A DNA stretch of 14,039 nt from Desulfurococcales archaeon (lineage in GTDB: Archaea; Thermoproteota; Thermoprotei_A; Sulfolobales; Ignisphaeraceae). Shown in pieces: positions 1-5,460 of this stretch. Location: positions 1 to 14,039 of the forward strand of contig JAMOOB010000113.1 of NCBI GenBank assembly GCA_027066265.1, given 5' to 3'. Position numbers and translations under genes: made by a program. The notes under the pieces are model-generated. The model was not told where the DNA came from, searched no databases, and saw nothing but the letters and a program-made list of their open reading frames with translations. Positions within the stretch are counted from its first letter, which is position 1. Each line of letters begins with the position of its first letter.

Positions 1-101
1 GTCTAGAGACAGTCTAGAAACAGTCGAGAGAGTGTCTAGAGAGTGTCGAGGGTCTGTAGAGAGATGGGTCTAGAGACATAGTGGGAGTGTGTCGAGAGAC
101 A
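1..101. repeat. 11-bp phased tandem repeat, consensus GTCTAGAGACA
   Basis: Copies begin at 1 (GTCTAGAGACA), 12 (GTCTAGAAACA), 23 (GTCGAGAGAGT), 34 (GTCTAGAGAGT) and 45 (GTCGAGGGTCT), exactly 11 bases apart. A degenerate copy lies at 56. The phase then slips by one base to a perfect copy at 68, and after another 23 bases a copy at 91 (GTCGAGAGACA). The variable position is T/G at base 4. The spacing is about one helical turn, so every copy faces the same side of the DNA. Short direct repeats near the ends are known in linear archaeal viruses such as lipothrixviruses. Whether this is a true genome end cannot be told, because the window starts inside the first copy or exactly at it. Confidence 0.85.
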
Positions 102-142
102 TGCATAAGCATGTATATACACGCAGCAGAGATACGAAGCCC

Positions 143-226
143 GTCTACACGTGTCTAAACCGGTCTAAGCAGGGTGGAGACGGTCTTGGGAAAAGAGCTG
201 GGCGTCTTAAGTACCCTCTAGAAACA
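143..226. repeat. GTCTA/GTCTT words in 10- to 21-bp phase
   Basis: GTCTA begins at 143, 153 and 163, and GTCTT at 183 and 204, giving steps of 10, 10, 20 and 21 bases. TCTAGAAACA at 217-226 repeats bases 13-22 of the terminal repeat. The series continues the core of the 1-101 array at helical spacing, with unrelated sequence between. It is probably an extended protein-binding or genome-end element. No gene is supported here. Confidence 0.6.
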
Positions 227-471
227 CATCCGCAGAAACCGGGTGACTAGCGTGTTCCACTACTCTACTCTGCTAGGAGTAGGAGAGAGGAGAGAGAAGA
301 GGGGTGGATCAGCGGAGGTAGTGGGCGAGGACGTAGACGAGGCGATGCCTAGAACCATCGCGGCACCCGGGAGACGATGCGGAGCATCTACGCGGCGGGG
401 CAGAGCCATGAATAGACCTATCACGGTCTAAAGCAGACAATGCAAGGTCTACACCATCCAAGACACGGAGC
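227..471. other. non-coding stretch between the repeats and the first gene
   Basis: No convincing gene is seen. A GTG-initiated 62-codon frame at 243-431 lacks a Shine-Dalgarno site and codes for a low-complexity Arg/Gly-rich peptide. Two further GTCTA words begin at 426 and 447, again 21 bases apart. The stretch may belong to the inverted terminal repeat of a linear genome, but the other end is not in the window. Confidence 0.5.
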
Positions 472-486
472 AAAAAACGCGTTTTG
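472..486 (-). terminator. T6 run with perfect palindrome AAAACGCGTTTT
   Basis: Read on the minus strand, 16 bases after the stop at 502, comes a 12-bp perfect palindrome (474-485) that runs into six T residues (477 down to 472). Archaeal terminators are mainly T-runs, so this fits the 3' end of the small gene at 502-666. Confidence 0.6.
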
Positions 487-501
487 GAACCCATAGACGC
501 G

Positions 502-666
502 TCACCACGATGGCTCCAGACCCTCGTAGTACATAGCCTCATCAATGCTTCTGTAAGGCGTCGGAGACCCATCGATGAACACACCCTCGGGACACTCACA
601 CACCTCACGCTCGCTTCCACGAGCATCAACCGCCTCCACACACCGACACCACCTAGCCCTCCACAC
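502..666 (-). CDS. small Cys-rich protein, CXC-X13-CXC, unknown function
   Basis: A frame of about 54 residues (start VWRARW, end GLEPSW, stop TGA at 502). It carries two CXC pairs, CRC and CEC, separated by 13 residues, which could bind a metal such as zinc. The remainder (ECPEGVFIDGSPTPY, then an acidic helix-like segment) has the composition of a real protein rather than antisense noise. Support comes from a TATA-like sequence at 706-716 and a T-run just after the stop. The start is uncertain: in-frame GTG codons lie at 696, 693, 684, 678, 669 and 666. GTG at 666 follows a GGTGG-rich stretch; GTG at 684 would be almost leaderless from the predicted transcript start near 685. I do not recognise a family. 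It could be a DNA- or RNA-binding knuckle or an early gene near a genome end. Confidence 0.45.
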   Translation of the reverse strand: MWRARWCRCVEAVDARGSEREVCECPEGVFIDGSPTPYRSIDEAMYYEGLEPSW

Positions 667-705
667 CACACCACCCACCCCCACACACCCCACCACACAG
701 AGGGG

Positions 706-716
706 GTATAAAAAAC
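706..716 (-). promoter_or_regulatory. TATA box for the small Cys-rich gene
   Basis: Minus-strand GTTTTTTATAC is the only AT-rich block in the intergenic region. A start about 26 bases downstream falls near 685, inside the cluster of candidate GTG start codons. Confidence 0.5.
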
Positions 717-726
717 GATCACGAAC

Positions 727-1185
727 CTAGCCATACTTGCGCGCGCGGCATTGAACATCATCGTCGTGGTGAACGGTGGTGCAGAGCACGTCGTCGAAAC
801 CTATGTAGCGAAGCATGTTCTCGAGCGATGCGATTGTCCACGAATATATGTGCGTCCTATCCACCCAATCAGCCGGATTCTTGCGCGGGTTAGGAACCTC
901 AACGATTATCGTTCCGCTGGGCTCGAGGATGCGCATAGCTTCCCTAAGCACCTTGGCTGGGTGGTCACAATGCTCGATAACGTGTATCGCAAGGACGTAG
1001 CTAGCGATGCCGGATCTAAGGGGCAACATATGGGCATCGGCAACGATATACATGCCATCTGGGTTCCTAGAGAAGCCCACGAACCGATCCAGGTGAGGCG
1101 TTATTCTCGTATCGAAGGGGTTGAGATCGATGCATACATCTCCGCGGCAATACGAACCGCAGCCGATATCGACGACGATGCCCAT
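727..1185 (-). CDS. class I SAM-dependent methyltransferase (type 11-like), minimal
   Basis: A 152-residue protein with the class I methyltransferase signature: motif I VVDIGCG at residues 4-10 (SAM binding), an acidic ribose-binding residue in CIDLNP (D20), VADAHMLPLRSG at 48-59 with D50 in the adenine-contacting position, and ILEPSGTIIVEVPNP at 86-100. The protein begins right at the first beta strand, so the N-terminal cap is missing and only a core Rossmann fold is encoded. Target and product are unknown; a small acceptor such as a sugar or lipid, or a protein, is possible. I chose ATG at 1185 because GGTGG sits five bases upstream; an in-frame GTG at 1194 adds three residues. It is the last gene of a minus-strand set (1954-727) after the two-TM peptide, whose stop lies 11 bases upstream. 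Confidence 0.8.
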   Translation of the reverse strand: MGIVVDIGCGSYCRGDVCIDLNPFDTRITPHLDRFVGFSRNPDGMYIVADAHMLPLRSGIASYVLAIHVIEHCDHPAKVLREAMRILEPSGTIIVEVPNPRKNPADWVDRTHIYSWTIASLENMLRYIGFDDVLCTTVHHDDDVQCRARKYG

Positions 1186-1196
1186 GATAGCCACCG

Positions 1197-1379
1197 CTAC
1201 CCGTCACCATCACGTTGCTTCGTCCTCGACCAGATGTTGATTATATCCTCGCGGTTAGCCATAACAATGTACAGCGCGATTAGCAGCAGCATATCTCTCG
1301 CCCCTTCTGGATTATGGAGCCAGTACTTCAGCAGCACGAAGAGCAGCACAACGATTAGCCATAAAAGCATCGCTATCAT
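1197..1379 (-). CDS. two-helix small membrane protein, unknown
   Basis: A 60-residue protein. Residues 1-21 (MIAMLLWLIVVLLFVLLKYWL) and about 28-41 (RDMLLLIALYIVMA) are strongly hydrophobic, separated by a short polar turn (HNPEGA), so a hairpin of two membrane segments is likely, with a basic/acidic C-terminal tail. No family is recognised. GGAGG upstream overlaps the TAG stop of the preceding gene at 1394, which suggests translation coupled to it. Archaeal viruses often carry such small membrane proteins, in virion envelopes or for release; nothing here tells which. Confidence 0.6.
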   Translation of the reverse strand: MIAMLLWLIVVLLFVLLKYWLHNPEGARDMLLLIALYIVMANREDIINIWSRTKQRDGDG

Positions 1380-1393
1380 AGACGCATCGCCTC

Positions 1394-1954
1394 CTAGTAG
1401 TCAATGATATACTCGGAGCACGCCTTGATCGCTTCGCTGACTAGATTCATGCCCTTCTCCATAAGCTCCCTAACCATTCTCGTTCCGTACTCGTGCTCTT
1501 GGTAAATATCCGCGAGCGCTAGTCGATGCAACCCCTCGGCTAGCTTAGCCATGCATGCTACCGGCGTAGACCACGGAAATAGTCTGTACAAGGTGTTCCA
1601 TGCAAGCAGCAGATGGTCTAGAACATGATACTGTAGAGCAAGGTTGCTGGTGACCAACCTAACCACGCGCCAGAAATATATGGTGGGTCTAACACCTAGA
1701 CCCAGCTTCACAATGCTTCTCAAGGGCGCCGTCAGAACCATCTTGATATCCATCGACGTGTCATCGTATAGATCACTTCCACGCAGCGCCGTAACGATGT
1801 TCCAGACCTTGATATCCCTAACAATACCACCCAAGAGCGTATCTACACACATCTCTTCGTTCTCCATGCATAGCCTCCACACATCGTCCCTCGTAAGACC
1901 CTTCAGAATACATCTAGCTAGCCGTTTACGTAGTTGCCTAAGTAGTCTACGCAT
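1394..1954 (-). CDS. unknown helical protein, 186 aa
   Basis: ATG at 1954 follows a G-rich Shine-Dalgarno (GGGGGGAT). The N-terminus is very basic (MRRLLRQLRKRLARC), suggesting nucleic acid or membrane-surface contact. The rest is predicted mostly helical, with hydrophobic stretches at about 80-120 (including FWRVVRLVTSNLALQYHVL) and five cysteines. I recognise no family. It is the first gene of a minus-strand set that continues with the two-TM peptide and the methyltransferase. An inverted repeat (GGGTCTA/TAGACCC, 1685-1703) lies within its coding sequence. Confidence 0.65.
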   Translation of the reverse strand: MRRLLRQLRKRLARCILKGLTRDDVWRLCMENEEMCVDTLLGGIVRDIKVWNIVTALRGSDLYDDTSMDIKMVLTAPLRSIVKLGLGVRPTIYFWRVVRLVTSNLALQYHVLDHLLLAWNTLYRLFPWSTPVACMAKLAEGLHRLALADIYQEHEYGTRMVRELMEKGMNLVSEAIKACSEYIIDY

Positions 1955-1984
1955 GTAGATCCCCCCACATAAACTGGATCAGTT

Positions 1985-1991
1985 AAAAAAA
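1985..1991 (-). terminator. T7 run after the RHH-winged helix gene
   Basis: Seven T residues on the minus strand start five bases after the TGA stop at 1996. The run fits an archaeal T-run terminator. The same AT-rich block may also be the TATA element of the next gene (ATG 1954), about 30 bases downstream. Confidence 0.6.
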
Positions 1992-1995
1992 CGCT

Positions 1996-2622
1996 TCATC
2001 GCTTACCACCGATGGATCTAGTAGACACGCGTAGAAGTACACGGCTAGTGATTGGTCTCGGCACGTATCCACCAAACGCATCGCGTATCTTTCGATAAAC
2101 ATCGCTTACCGGAACATCGTCCGTGATGTGAAATACCCTGGGCGCAACCTCGAAGATCCTACCCTCTACAACGAGCCTCGTCACTAACCTCAGAAGCCTC
2201 TTGTACCCAACCCAGCAACCCTTCTCGCGTAGGTACTCCCTGATCTCGTCGATGGTCACCAGATCCATGCATGCCTCCTGGATCAACCTCATCGCCTCCT
2301 CATCGCTACACCCATTACTTACCTCGGGCTCAATATCATCATCGCTAACGGGCTTACTTTCGGTGGTCTGAGACCGCGGGGATGCTTGTAGCTGCCTCGA
2401 AACCCCCTCGCTCTCATCATCACCACCCCCACCACTAGACCTCGTAGATGCTCCAAACCTCTCGAAGTACCGCTTCAGGAACTCGTGGAAGTCCTTCGAG
2501 GATAGTGCGTATTCTAGAGCTGCAGCAATCACAGCGCTCTTAGATACCCTGTACCTAGCTACAACCTCCTCTACGAGCTTGTACAGCTCATCAGATACGT
2601 AAGCCGATACTATCCTAGCCAT
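1996..2622 (-). CDS. RHH plus winged-helix DNA-binding regulator
   Basis: A 208-residue protein with two DNA-binding-like parts. Residues 1-44 fit a ribbon-helix-helix domain: strand ARIVSAYVS, helix DELYKLVEEVVARYR, turn VSKS, helix AVIAAALEYAL. Residues about 57-105 are a low-complexity Gly/Ser/Asp/Glu linker. Residues about 121-166 look like a winged helix (TIDEIREYLREKG, KRLLRLVTRLVVEG, then the wing RIFEVAPRVFHI). RHH dimers bind short palindromes by inserting the strand in the major groove; they are the commonest regulators in crenarchaeal viruses. Start: the frame is open up to 2715, but ATG at 2622 gives a normal RHH N-terminus and follows GGGTGGG; ATG at 2646 is an alternative. It has its own TATA region and T-run, so it is probably monocistronic. 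A CACCCATGG element near its predicted transcript start suggests autoregulation (inference). Confidence 0.8.
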   Translation of the reverse strand: MARIVSAYVSDELYKLVEEVVARYRVSKSAVIAAALEYALSSKDFHEFLKRYFERFGASTRSSGGGGDDESEGVSRQLQASPRSQTTESKPVSDDDIEPEVSNGCSDEEAMRLIQEACMDLVTIDEIREYLREKGCWVGYKRLLRLVTRLVVEGRIFEVAPRVFHITDDVPVSDVYRKIRDAFGGYVPRPITSRVLLRVSTRSIGGKR

Positions 2623-2654
2623 GGATACCCACCCGACGAAGCACATACATGAGC

Positions 2655-2668
2655 GAAACACCCATGGA
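2655..2668. promoter_or_regulatory. candidate operator GAAACACCCATGGA at the RHH-wHTH promoter
   Basis: This 14-base sequence is identical to 11317-11330 before the tandem RHH gene, and its core CACCCATGG is one arm of the palindrome at 5401-5421. It lies about 20-33 bases downstream of the TATA block, over the predicted transcript start near 2662, where a bound repressor would block initiation. Confidence 0.45.
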
Positions 2669-2683
2669 AAAGCATGGTAACGC

Positions 2684-2693
2684 AAAATAAAAA
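2684..2693 (-). promoter_or_regulatory. TATA-like block of the RHH-wHTH gene, also T-rich end of the fibre operon
   Basis: Minus-strand TTTTTATTTT lies 16-25 bases past the TAA stop of the fibre gene at 2709 and about 26 bases before the predicted start of the RHH-wHTH transcript. It may serve both as terminator and as TATA box, a compact arrangement common in small viral genomes. Confidence 0.5.
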
Positions 2694-2708
2694 CTGTAAT
2701 TAAACCCA

Positions 2709-4103
2709 TTACCACTTCAATCCAAATACTCTAACGTACTTGTAGCCCGAGCTACCCATCAAATCGATCCGCAAATGAATGTACGTAGCAACGATTATCG
2801 GCATCCACAGCGGATCACTAACATCTATTTCGTACCCTTTGTAATCTACGTACACCCTAACCTTAGACACAGTCGTTCTATCGGCTACGATCATGAAATT
2901 GCCCTTTATATCGCCGTCGAAAGCCGTGCAATACTCGTTCGCGTTAGACGTACAGCTATACACGTTATCCACCACGGTATAGCCACGAGTAAACCCATCA
3001 AGCGCTACACCACCCAGCAACGGACCCCAGATCTTTACACCGCTAGCGAAGTCGCACTCGTAGTTTATGTGGAGCATACCTGGGAACGCAACCAACGCAC
3101 GCTTCCAGTTGAAATCCCCTTCTACGGTTCGAGCCATCTTGAAATCGAATCCAACCAACACCGCTCCGTTACCGTACATCGCACACCTGATTCTGCCTCT
3201 ATCATCCTTAACCTCTATCTTTGTATCCTCGTCACGCGGATTAACGAACAGCAGTATCCTATCGCGCTCGTTAACATCACGAAGATTTATTCTAGCACCA
3301 TAGTTGGGATCGTGCCACACCCACGTGATCAGCTTACCATCCCTTCCAAGACCAACGGATCCCTCGGCATAAACATCCCACGTATGAACACCCCCACCCC
3401 ACCCGCTTGGATACCCACTATCCGGATCGTAACCAAGTACACCGATCCTCTTCTCAACCTTTAGACTGCCCGTGACGCTCTCCGAGCCCTGAAGAGTTAC
3501 GTCACCAACAATCGTTCCGCTGGGCGTTGACGTACCCTGCCGAGGTCTGAACTTGATACTGTTGGTCTCGATACTGCTCAGGTTAACGATGCTGTGATCG
3601 CTAGCATCGAGATCCCTAGCCAGCGTATAGTTCTTGATCAGCTCCCACGAATCGATCTCGTCCCTAGTATAGTACCGGCTATCGTGATGATGAAGCGAGG
3701 TAGCATCAACACCGGATGTCAACATATCGTACTGATCCTTGCTCAGGTGGTAGCACTCCCTCAAACCTTCCGGAAGCAAGCCCAGGAGCTTGGAGTGCTC
3801 AAACGGTTTAACGATCTGCAGATTAGTTAGCCTACATATCAACACACCATCCTTCTCGATCACCACATCGAACAGCTGATCAGGTGAATAATCGCTGTCA
3901 TCGATCCAGAACTCGAAGTACCCACTCTCATCGCATTGAACCTGGGGCGGCTCGGTTACGGGCGTAGATGCGTCCCTTGATGGATAGACCTTTGCGGGGG
4001 TGGTAGTCCCGGCGAGATAGATGCTTACGCTAGCTTTCGGAACCACGTTACCCATGTAATCGACGGCGAAGCCCCAGAACTTGTGTCTAGCCAACCAACC
4101 CAC
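2709..4103 (-). CDS. phage-type tail fibre / adhesin-like protein
   Basis: 464 residues. Residues about 10-100 resemble the N-terminal carboxypeptidase-regulatory-like fold of phage fibre proteins (GNVVPKASVSIYLAGTTTP, then ESGYFEFWIDD and LFDVVIEKDGV). Residues 119-151 carry the classic fibre junction HLSKDQY...LTSGVDA..LHHHDSRYYTRDEID. The rest is beta-rich with TGSLKVEKRIGV and Gly/Asp-rich repeats, as in shaft and receptor-binding parts that usually trimerise. The likely role is host recognition at the virion end. No C-terminal chaperone or protease signature is visible. GTG at 4103 overlaps the previous gene by 17 bases; TTG at 4094 is an alternative start. It is the last and longest gene of the 4980-2709 operon. 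The family is known mainly from tailed bacteriophages, so its presence in an archaeal-type virus is notable. Confidence 0.8.
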   Translation of the reverse strand: MGWLARHKFWGFAVDYMGNVVPKASVSIYLAGTTTPAKVYPSRDASTPVTEPPQVQCDESGYFEFWIDDSDYSPDQLFDVVIEKDGVLICRLTNLQIVKPFEHSKLLGLLPEGLRECYHLSKDQYDMLTSGVDATSLHHHDSRYYTRDEIDSWELIKNYTLARDLDASDHSIVNLSSIETNSIKFRPRQGTSTPSGTIVGDVTLQGSESVTGSLKVEKRIGVLGYDPDSGYPSGWGGGVHTWDVYAEGSVGLGRDGKLITWVWHDPNYGARINLRDVNERDRILLFVNPRDEDTKIEVKDDRGRIRCAMYGNGAVLVGFDFKMARTVEGDFNWKRALVAFPGMLHINYECDFASGVKIWGPLLGGVALDGFTRGYTVVDNVYSCTSNANEYCTAFDGDIKGNFMIVADRTTVSKVRVYVDYKGYEIDVSDPLWMPIIVATYIHLRIDLMGSSGYKYVRVFGLKW

Positions 4104-4464
4104 CCCTATCCAAGCACATCACGTCGAGCGTTATGAGCCTAACCACCGCAACCCTAGCCAAGACACCTACGTACAGATTATGGATCTCCACGTAGCCAGC
4201 ATCACCCATCACCGGAACCCTGCAGACCCTGAGCTCGCTCGTAGCCTTCACACACTCCACCTCACCAACACCACCAGCATAGAAGTACCTCGCACGAAGC
4301 ACAATGCTGGACGGAGGCATCGAAGACCTTACGATGAGTATGGGAATATCGGCGTAGTCATGCGCTACGGGAACCTCCACAATGCTTGGAGCAGCAACCT
4401 CAAGCGAAACAGCTTGAGCTGGTCGAAGAACCGCGGTGAACCTCCTAACGTAGCCACCAACCAT
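4087..4464 (-). CDS. beta-rich protein of the fibre operon, unknown
   Basis: 125 residues from ATG at 4464, chosen because GGTGGTGA lies five to six bases upstream; a GTG at 4476 would add four residues. The sequence alternates hydrophobic and polar residues in short strands (SLEVAAPSIVEVPV, IPILIVRSS, SIVLRARYFYAG, YVEIHNLYVGVLARVAVVRLI), typical of a beta-sandwich. Three cysteines lie in the second half (ECVK, VCRV, MCLD). It has no signal peptide and no recognised family. Position between the holin-like membrane protein and the fibre, with overlaps or near overlaps on both sides, suggests a small virion or fibre-assembly component. It might be a connector or capping protein, but that is inference from context only. 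Confidence 0.65.
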   Translation of the reverse strand: MVGGYVRRFTAVLRPAQAVSLEVAAPSIVEVPVAHDYADIPILIVRSSMPPSSIVLRARYFYAGGVGEVECVKATSELRVCRVPVMGDAGYVEIHNLYVGVLARVAVVRLITLDVMCLDRGGLVG

Positions 4465-4469
4465 GGTTC

Positions 4470-4721
4470 TCACCACCAGGCAAACCCAATAACCTTGCAG
4501 ATCACCAGGATCGCTCCACCCGTAACCATGCCCTCCAAGAACTCGCGGATATCCCTATAGCTAAGATCAGATATATGCCAATCCTCATCAAGCTCGTAGA
4601 TTATGAACACCGCCGTGACGAGTATCGCTAGCAGCGGGCTGACGGGTGCAACCAGCGCCGCTACCAACCCACCGAGGAAGTGACCAACGCTAGCCAGACG
4701 CACCCACAGTCTCCGCATCAT
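4470..4721 (-). CDS. small membrane protein, holin-like architecture
   Basis: 83 residues from ATG at 4721, preferred because GGGTGATAG is well placed upstream; ATG at 4739 would add six residues. A basic start (MMRRLWVRLASVG) precedes a long hydrophobic stretch (GGLVAALVAPVSPLLAILVTAVFIIYEL), then an acidic segment (DEDWHISDLSYRDIREFLEG) and a second hydrophobic segment to the C-terminal WW. The two-segment layout with a charged amphipathic middle resembles membrane proteins of phages and archaeal viruses that act as holins or virion membrane anchors; I cannot assign either. Its start overlaps the end of the coiled-coil gene by 32 bases and its TGA lies just before the next start, so translation is probably coupled. 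Confidence 0.65.
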   Translation of the reverse strand: MMRRLWVRLASVGHFLGGLVAALVAPVSPLLAILVTAVFIIYELDEDWHISDLSYRDIREFLEGMVTGGAILVICKVIGFAWW

Positions 4722-4980
4722 CGCCGCTATCACCCTCATACATCTCTCTACATATAGCCACCCTCAGCTGAGCAACCATGCCATCTATGGACTTGATATC
4801 CTCGAACACCCTGGAGATCACCGCGATAGCAGTCCTCGAACTACCCGTGGATACAGCACCGAAGTCCTCCATACTCTTAAGAAGATCCCTCCACGACACC
4901 AGCTCACCCATAACCATCCTCAGCCTCATCTCTATATCGGATAGACGCCTACACACATCCTGGCTAGACAACCTACCCAC
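4690..4980 (-). CDS. coiled-coil protein, first gene of the fibre operon
   Basis: 96 residues from GTG at 4980, with GGGTGGGTG six or more bases upstream. Residues about 8-35 (VCRRLSDIEMRLRMVMGELVSWRDLLKSM) and 53-78 show heptad-like hydrophobic spacing, so two coiled-coil helices are likely; the tail (EGDSGDDAETVGASG) is acidic and disordered. No family is recognised. It could be a virion scaffold or a partner of the downstream membrane protein. It opens the operon 4980-2709 behind a clear TATA box at 5015-5027. Confidence 0.6.
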   Translation of the reverse strand: MGRLSSQDVCRRLSDIEMRLRMVMGELVSWRDLLKSMEDFGAVSTGSSRTAIAVISRVFEDIKSIDGMVAQLRVAICREMYEGDSGDDAETVGASG

Positions 4981-5014
4981 CTACACCCACCCAGCGAGAA
5001 GCGTAGCGAAGCGA

Positions 5015-5027
5015 GGTATTTATAACC
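5015..5027 (-). promoter_or_regulatory. TATA box of the fibre operon
   Basis: Minus-strand GGTTATAAATACC is a strong archaeal TATA box. The predicted start near 4995 gives a leader of about 15 bases that holds the GGGTGGGTG ribosome-binding site of the coiled-coil gene. Confidence 0.7.
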
Positions 5028-5049
5028 ATCGAAGAAGCGGAGCCGAGTC

Positions 5050-5055
5050 AAAAAA
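5050..5055 (-). terminator. T6 run directly after the DUF1874-like gene
   Basis: Six T residues on the minus strand begin one base after the TAG stop at 5057. This isolates the DUF1874-like gene from the fibre operon, whose TATA box lies just beyond. Confidence 0.6.
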
Positions 5056-5056
5056 C

Positions 5057-5404
5057 CTACTCCTCCCAGACATGCACCTGGATAATAGCTAGATCCAGAT
5101 CCTCCAACGATACCTGAACCTCTTGCCCTCTCACCGGCTTCTTGAGACCCACAACAATGATGGTATCGCCGTACTTGTGTTGGTACAGCGCCGAGCTAGG
5201 CTTCAGGTCTAGACCGAGCGCCTCGTTCAATACCCTCACCGTGGATTCGTGACGGATGTAGTTCTCTATCGGTACACCAGCCTCCTTAGCGAACTCCACC
5301 TCACGCTTGATCTCACCTATTGTAACGCGCTTAACGACTAGATCGAACCGCTTGTACGGAAACGCGTTGAGTGGTACGGGAGGCACGAAGACTAGGCGAG
5401 CCAT
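5057..5404 (-). CDS. DUF1874 / AcrIII-1-like protein (possible anti-CRISPR ring nuclease)
   Basis: 115 residues. The pattern fits DUF1874 (STIV B116, SIRV1 gp29): N-terminal strand ending in PLNAF (11-15), then YIRHESTVRVLNEALGLD (49-66) matching the family's (S/A)IGH-(D/E)ST...LG block, YGDTIIVVGL (78-87) matching the GD-x-(L/I)-x-V strand, and a C-terminal EDLDLAIIQVHV. AcrIII-1 enzymes degrade cyclic tetra-adenylate and so switch off type III CRISPR defence; the catalytic His corresponds to H52. Differences: RHEST replaces GHxST, P16 stands where the family has Ser (LNAFS), SSA replaces the usual NR after LG, and KKPVRG replaces R-L-x-E-G, so activity or ligand may differ. ATG at 5404 follows GGGTGATCC. 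It has its own TATA box and T-run. A 21-bp inverted repeat covers its start. Confidence 0.6.
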   Translation of the reverse strand: MARLVFVPPVPLNAFPYKRFDLVVKRVTIGEIKREVEFAKEAGVPIENYIRHESTVRVLNEALGLDLKPSSALYQHKYGDTIIVVGLKKPVRGQEVQVSLEDLDLAIIQVHVWEE

Positions 5405-5421
5405 GGGTGGATCACCCATGG
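5401..5421. promoter_or_regulatory. inverted repeat over the DUF1874-like start, candidate operator
   Basis: Arms CCATGGGTG (5401-5409) and CACCCATGG (5413-5421) are perfect 9-bp inverted repeats around GAT. The element begins about 25 bases downstream of the TATA centre (5446), so it spans the predicted transcript start, ribosome-binding site and start codon. It could bind an RHH dimer or fold in the mRNA to hide the ribosome-binding site. Confidence 0.6.
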
Positions 5422-5442
5422 TCAGGGATAGAGCGGTGGAGG

Positions 5443-5449
5443 TATAAAA
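5443..5449 (-). promoter_or_regulatory. TATA box of the DUF1874-like gene
   Basis: Minus-strand TTTTATA lies in the short gap between the gene at 5461 and the start at 5404, about 26 bases before a predicted start near 5420, giving a leader of about 16 bases. Confidence 0.65.
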
Positions 5450-5460
5450 GGTTTGCGGTT

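Noticed and set aside
1..101. CRISPR array
   Set aside because: Units are 11 bp with no spacers of constant length, so this is a short phased tandem repeat, not CRISPR.
243..431. Plus-strand 62-codon frame from GTG
   Set aside because: Low-complexity Arg/Gly-rich translation, no ribosome-binding site or TATA box, and it sits in the repeat-rich end region.
309..761. Minus-strand 150-codon frame
   Set aside because: It overlaps both the methyltransferase end and the small Cys-rich gene in another frame, with Trp/Val-rich translation of a GT-rich tract.
751..1407. Plus-strand 218-codon frame
   Set aside because: Antisense of the methyltransferase and two-TM genes, both of which have clear motifs.
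2775..3464. Plus-strand 229-codon frame
   Set aside because: Antisense of the fibre gene; it has no ribosome-binding site, and the fibre frame has recognisable family motifs.
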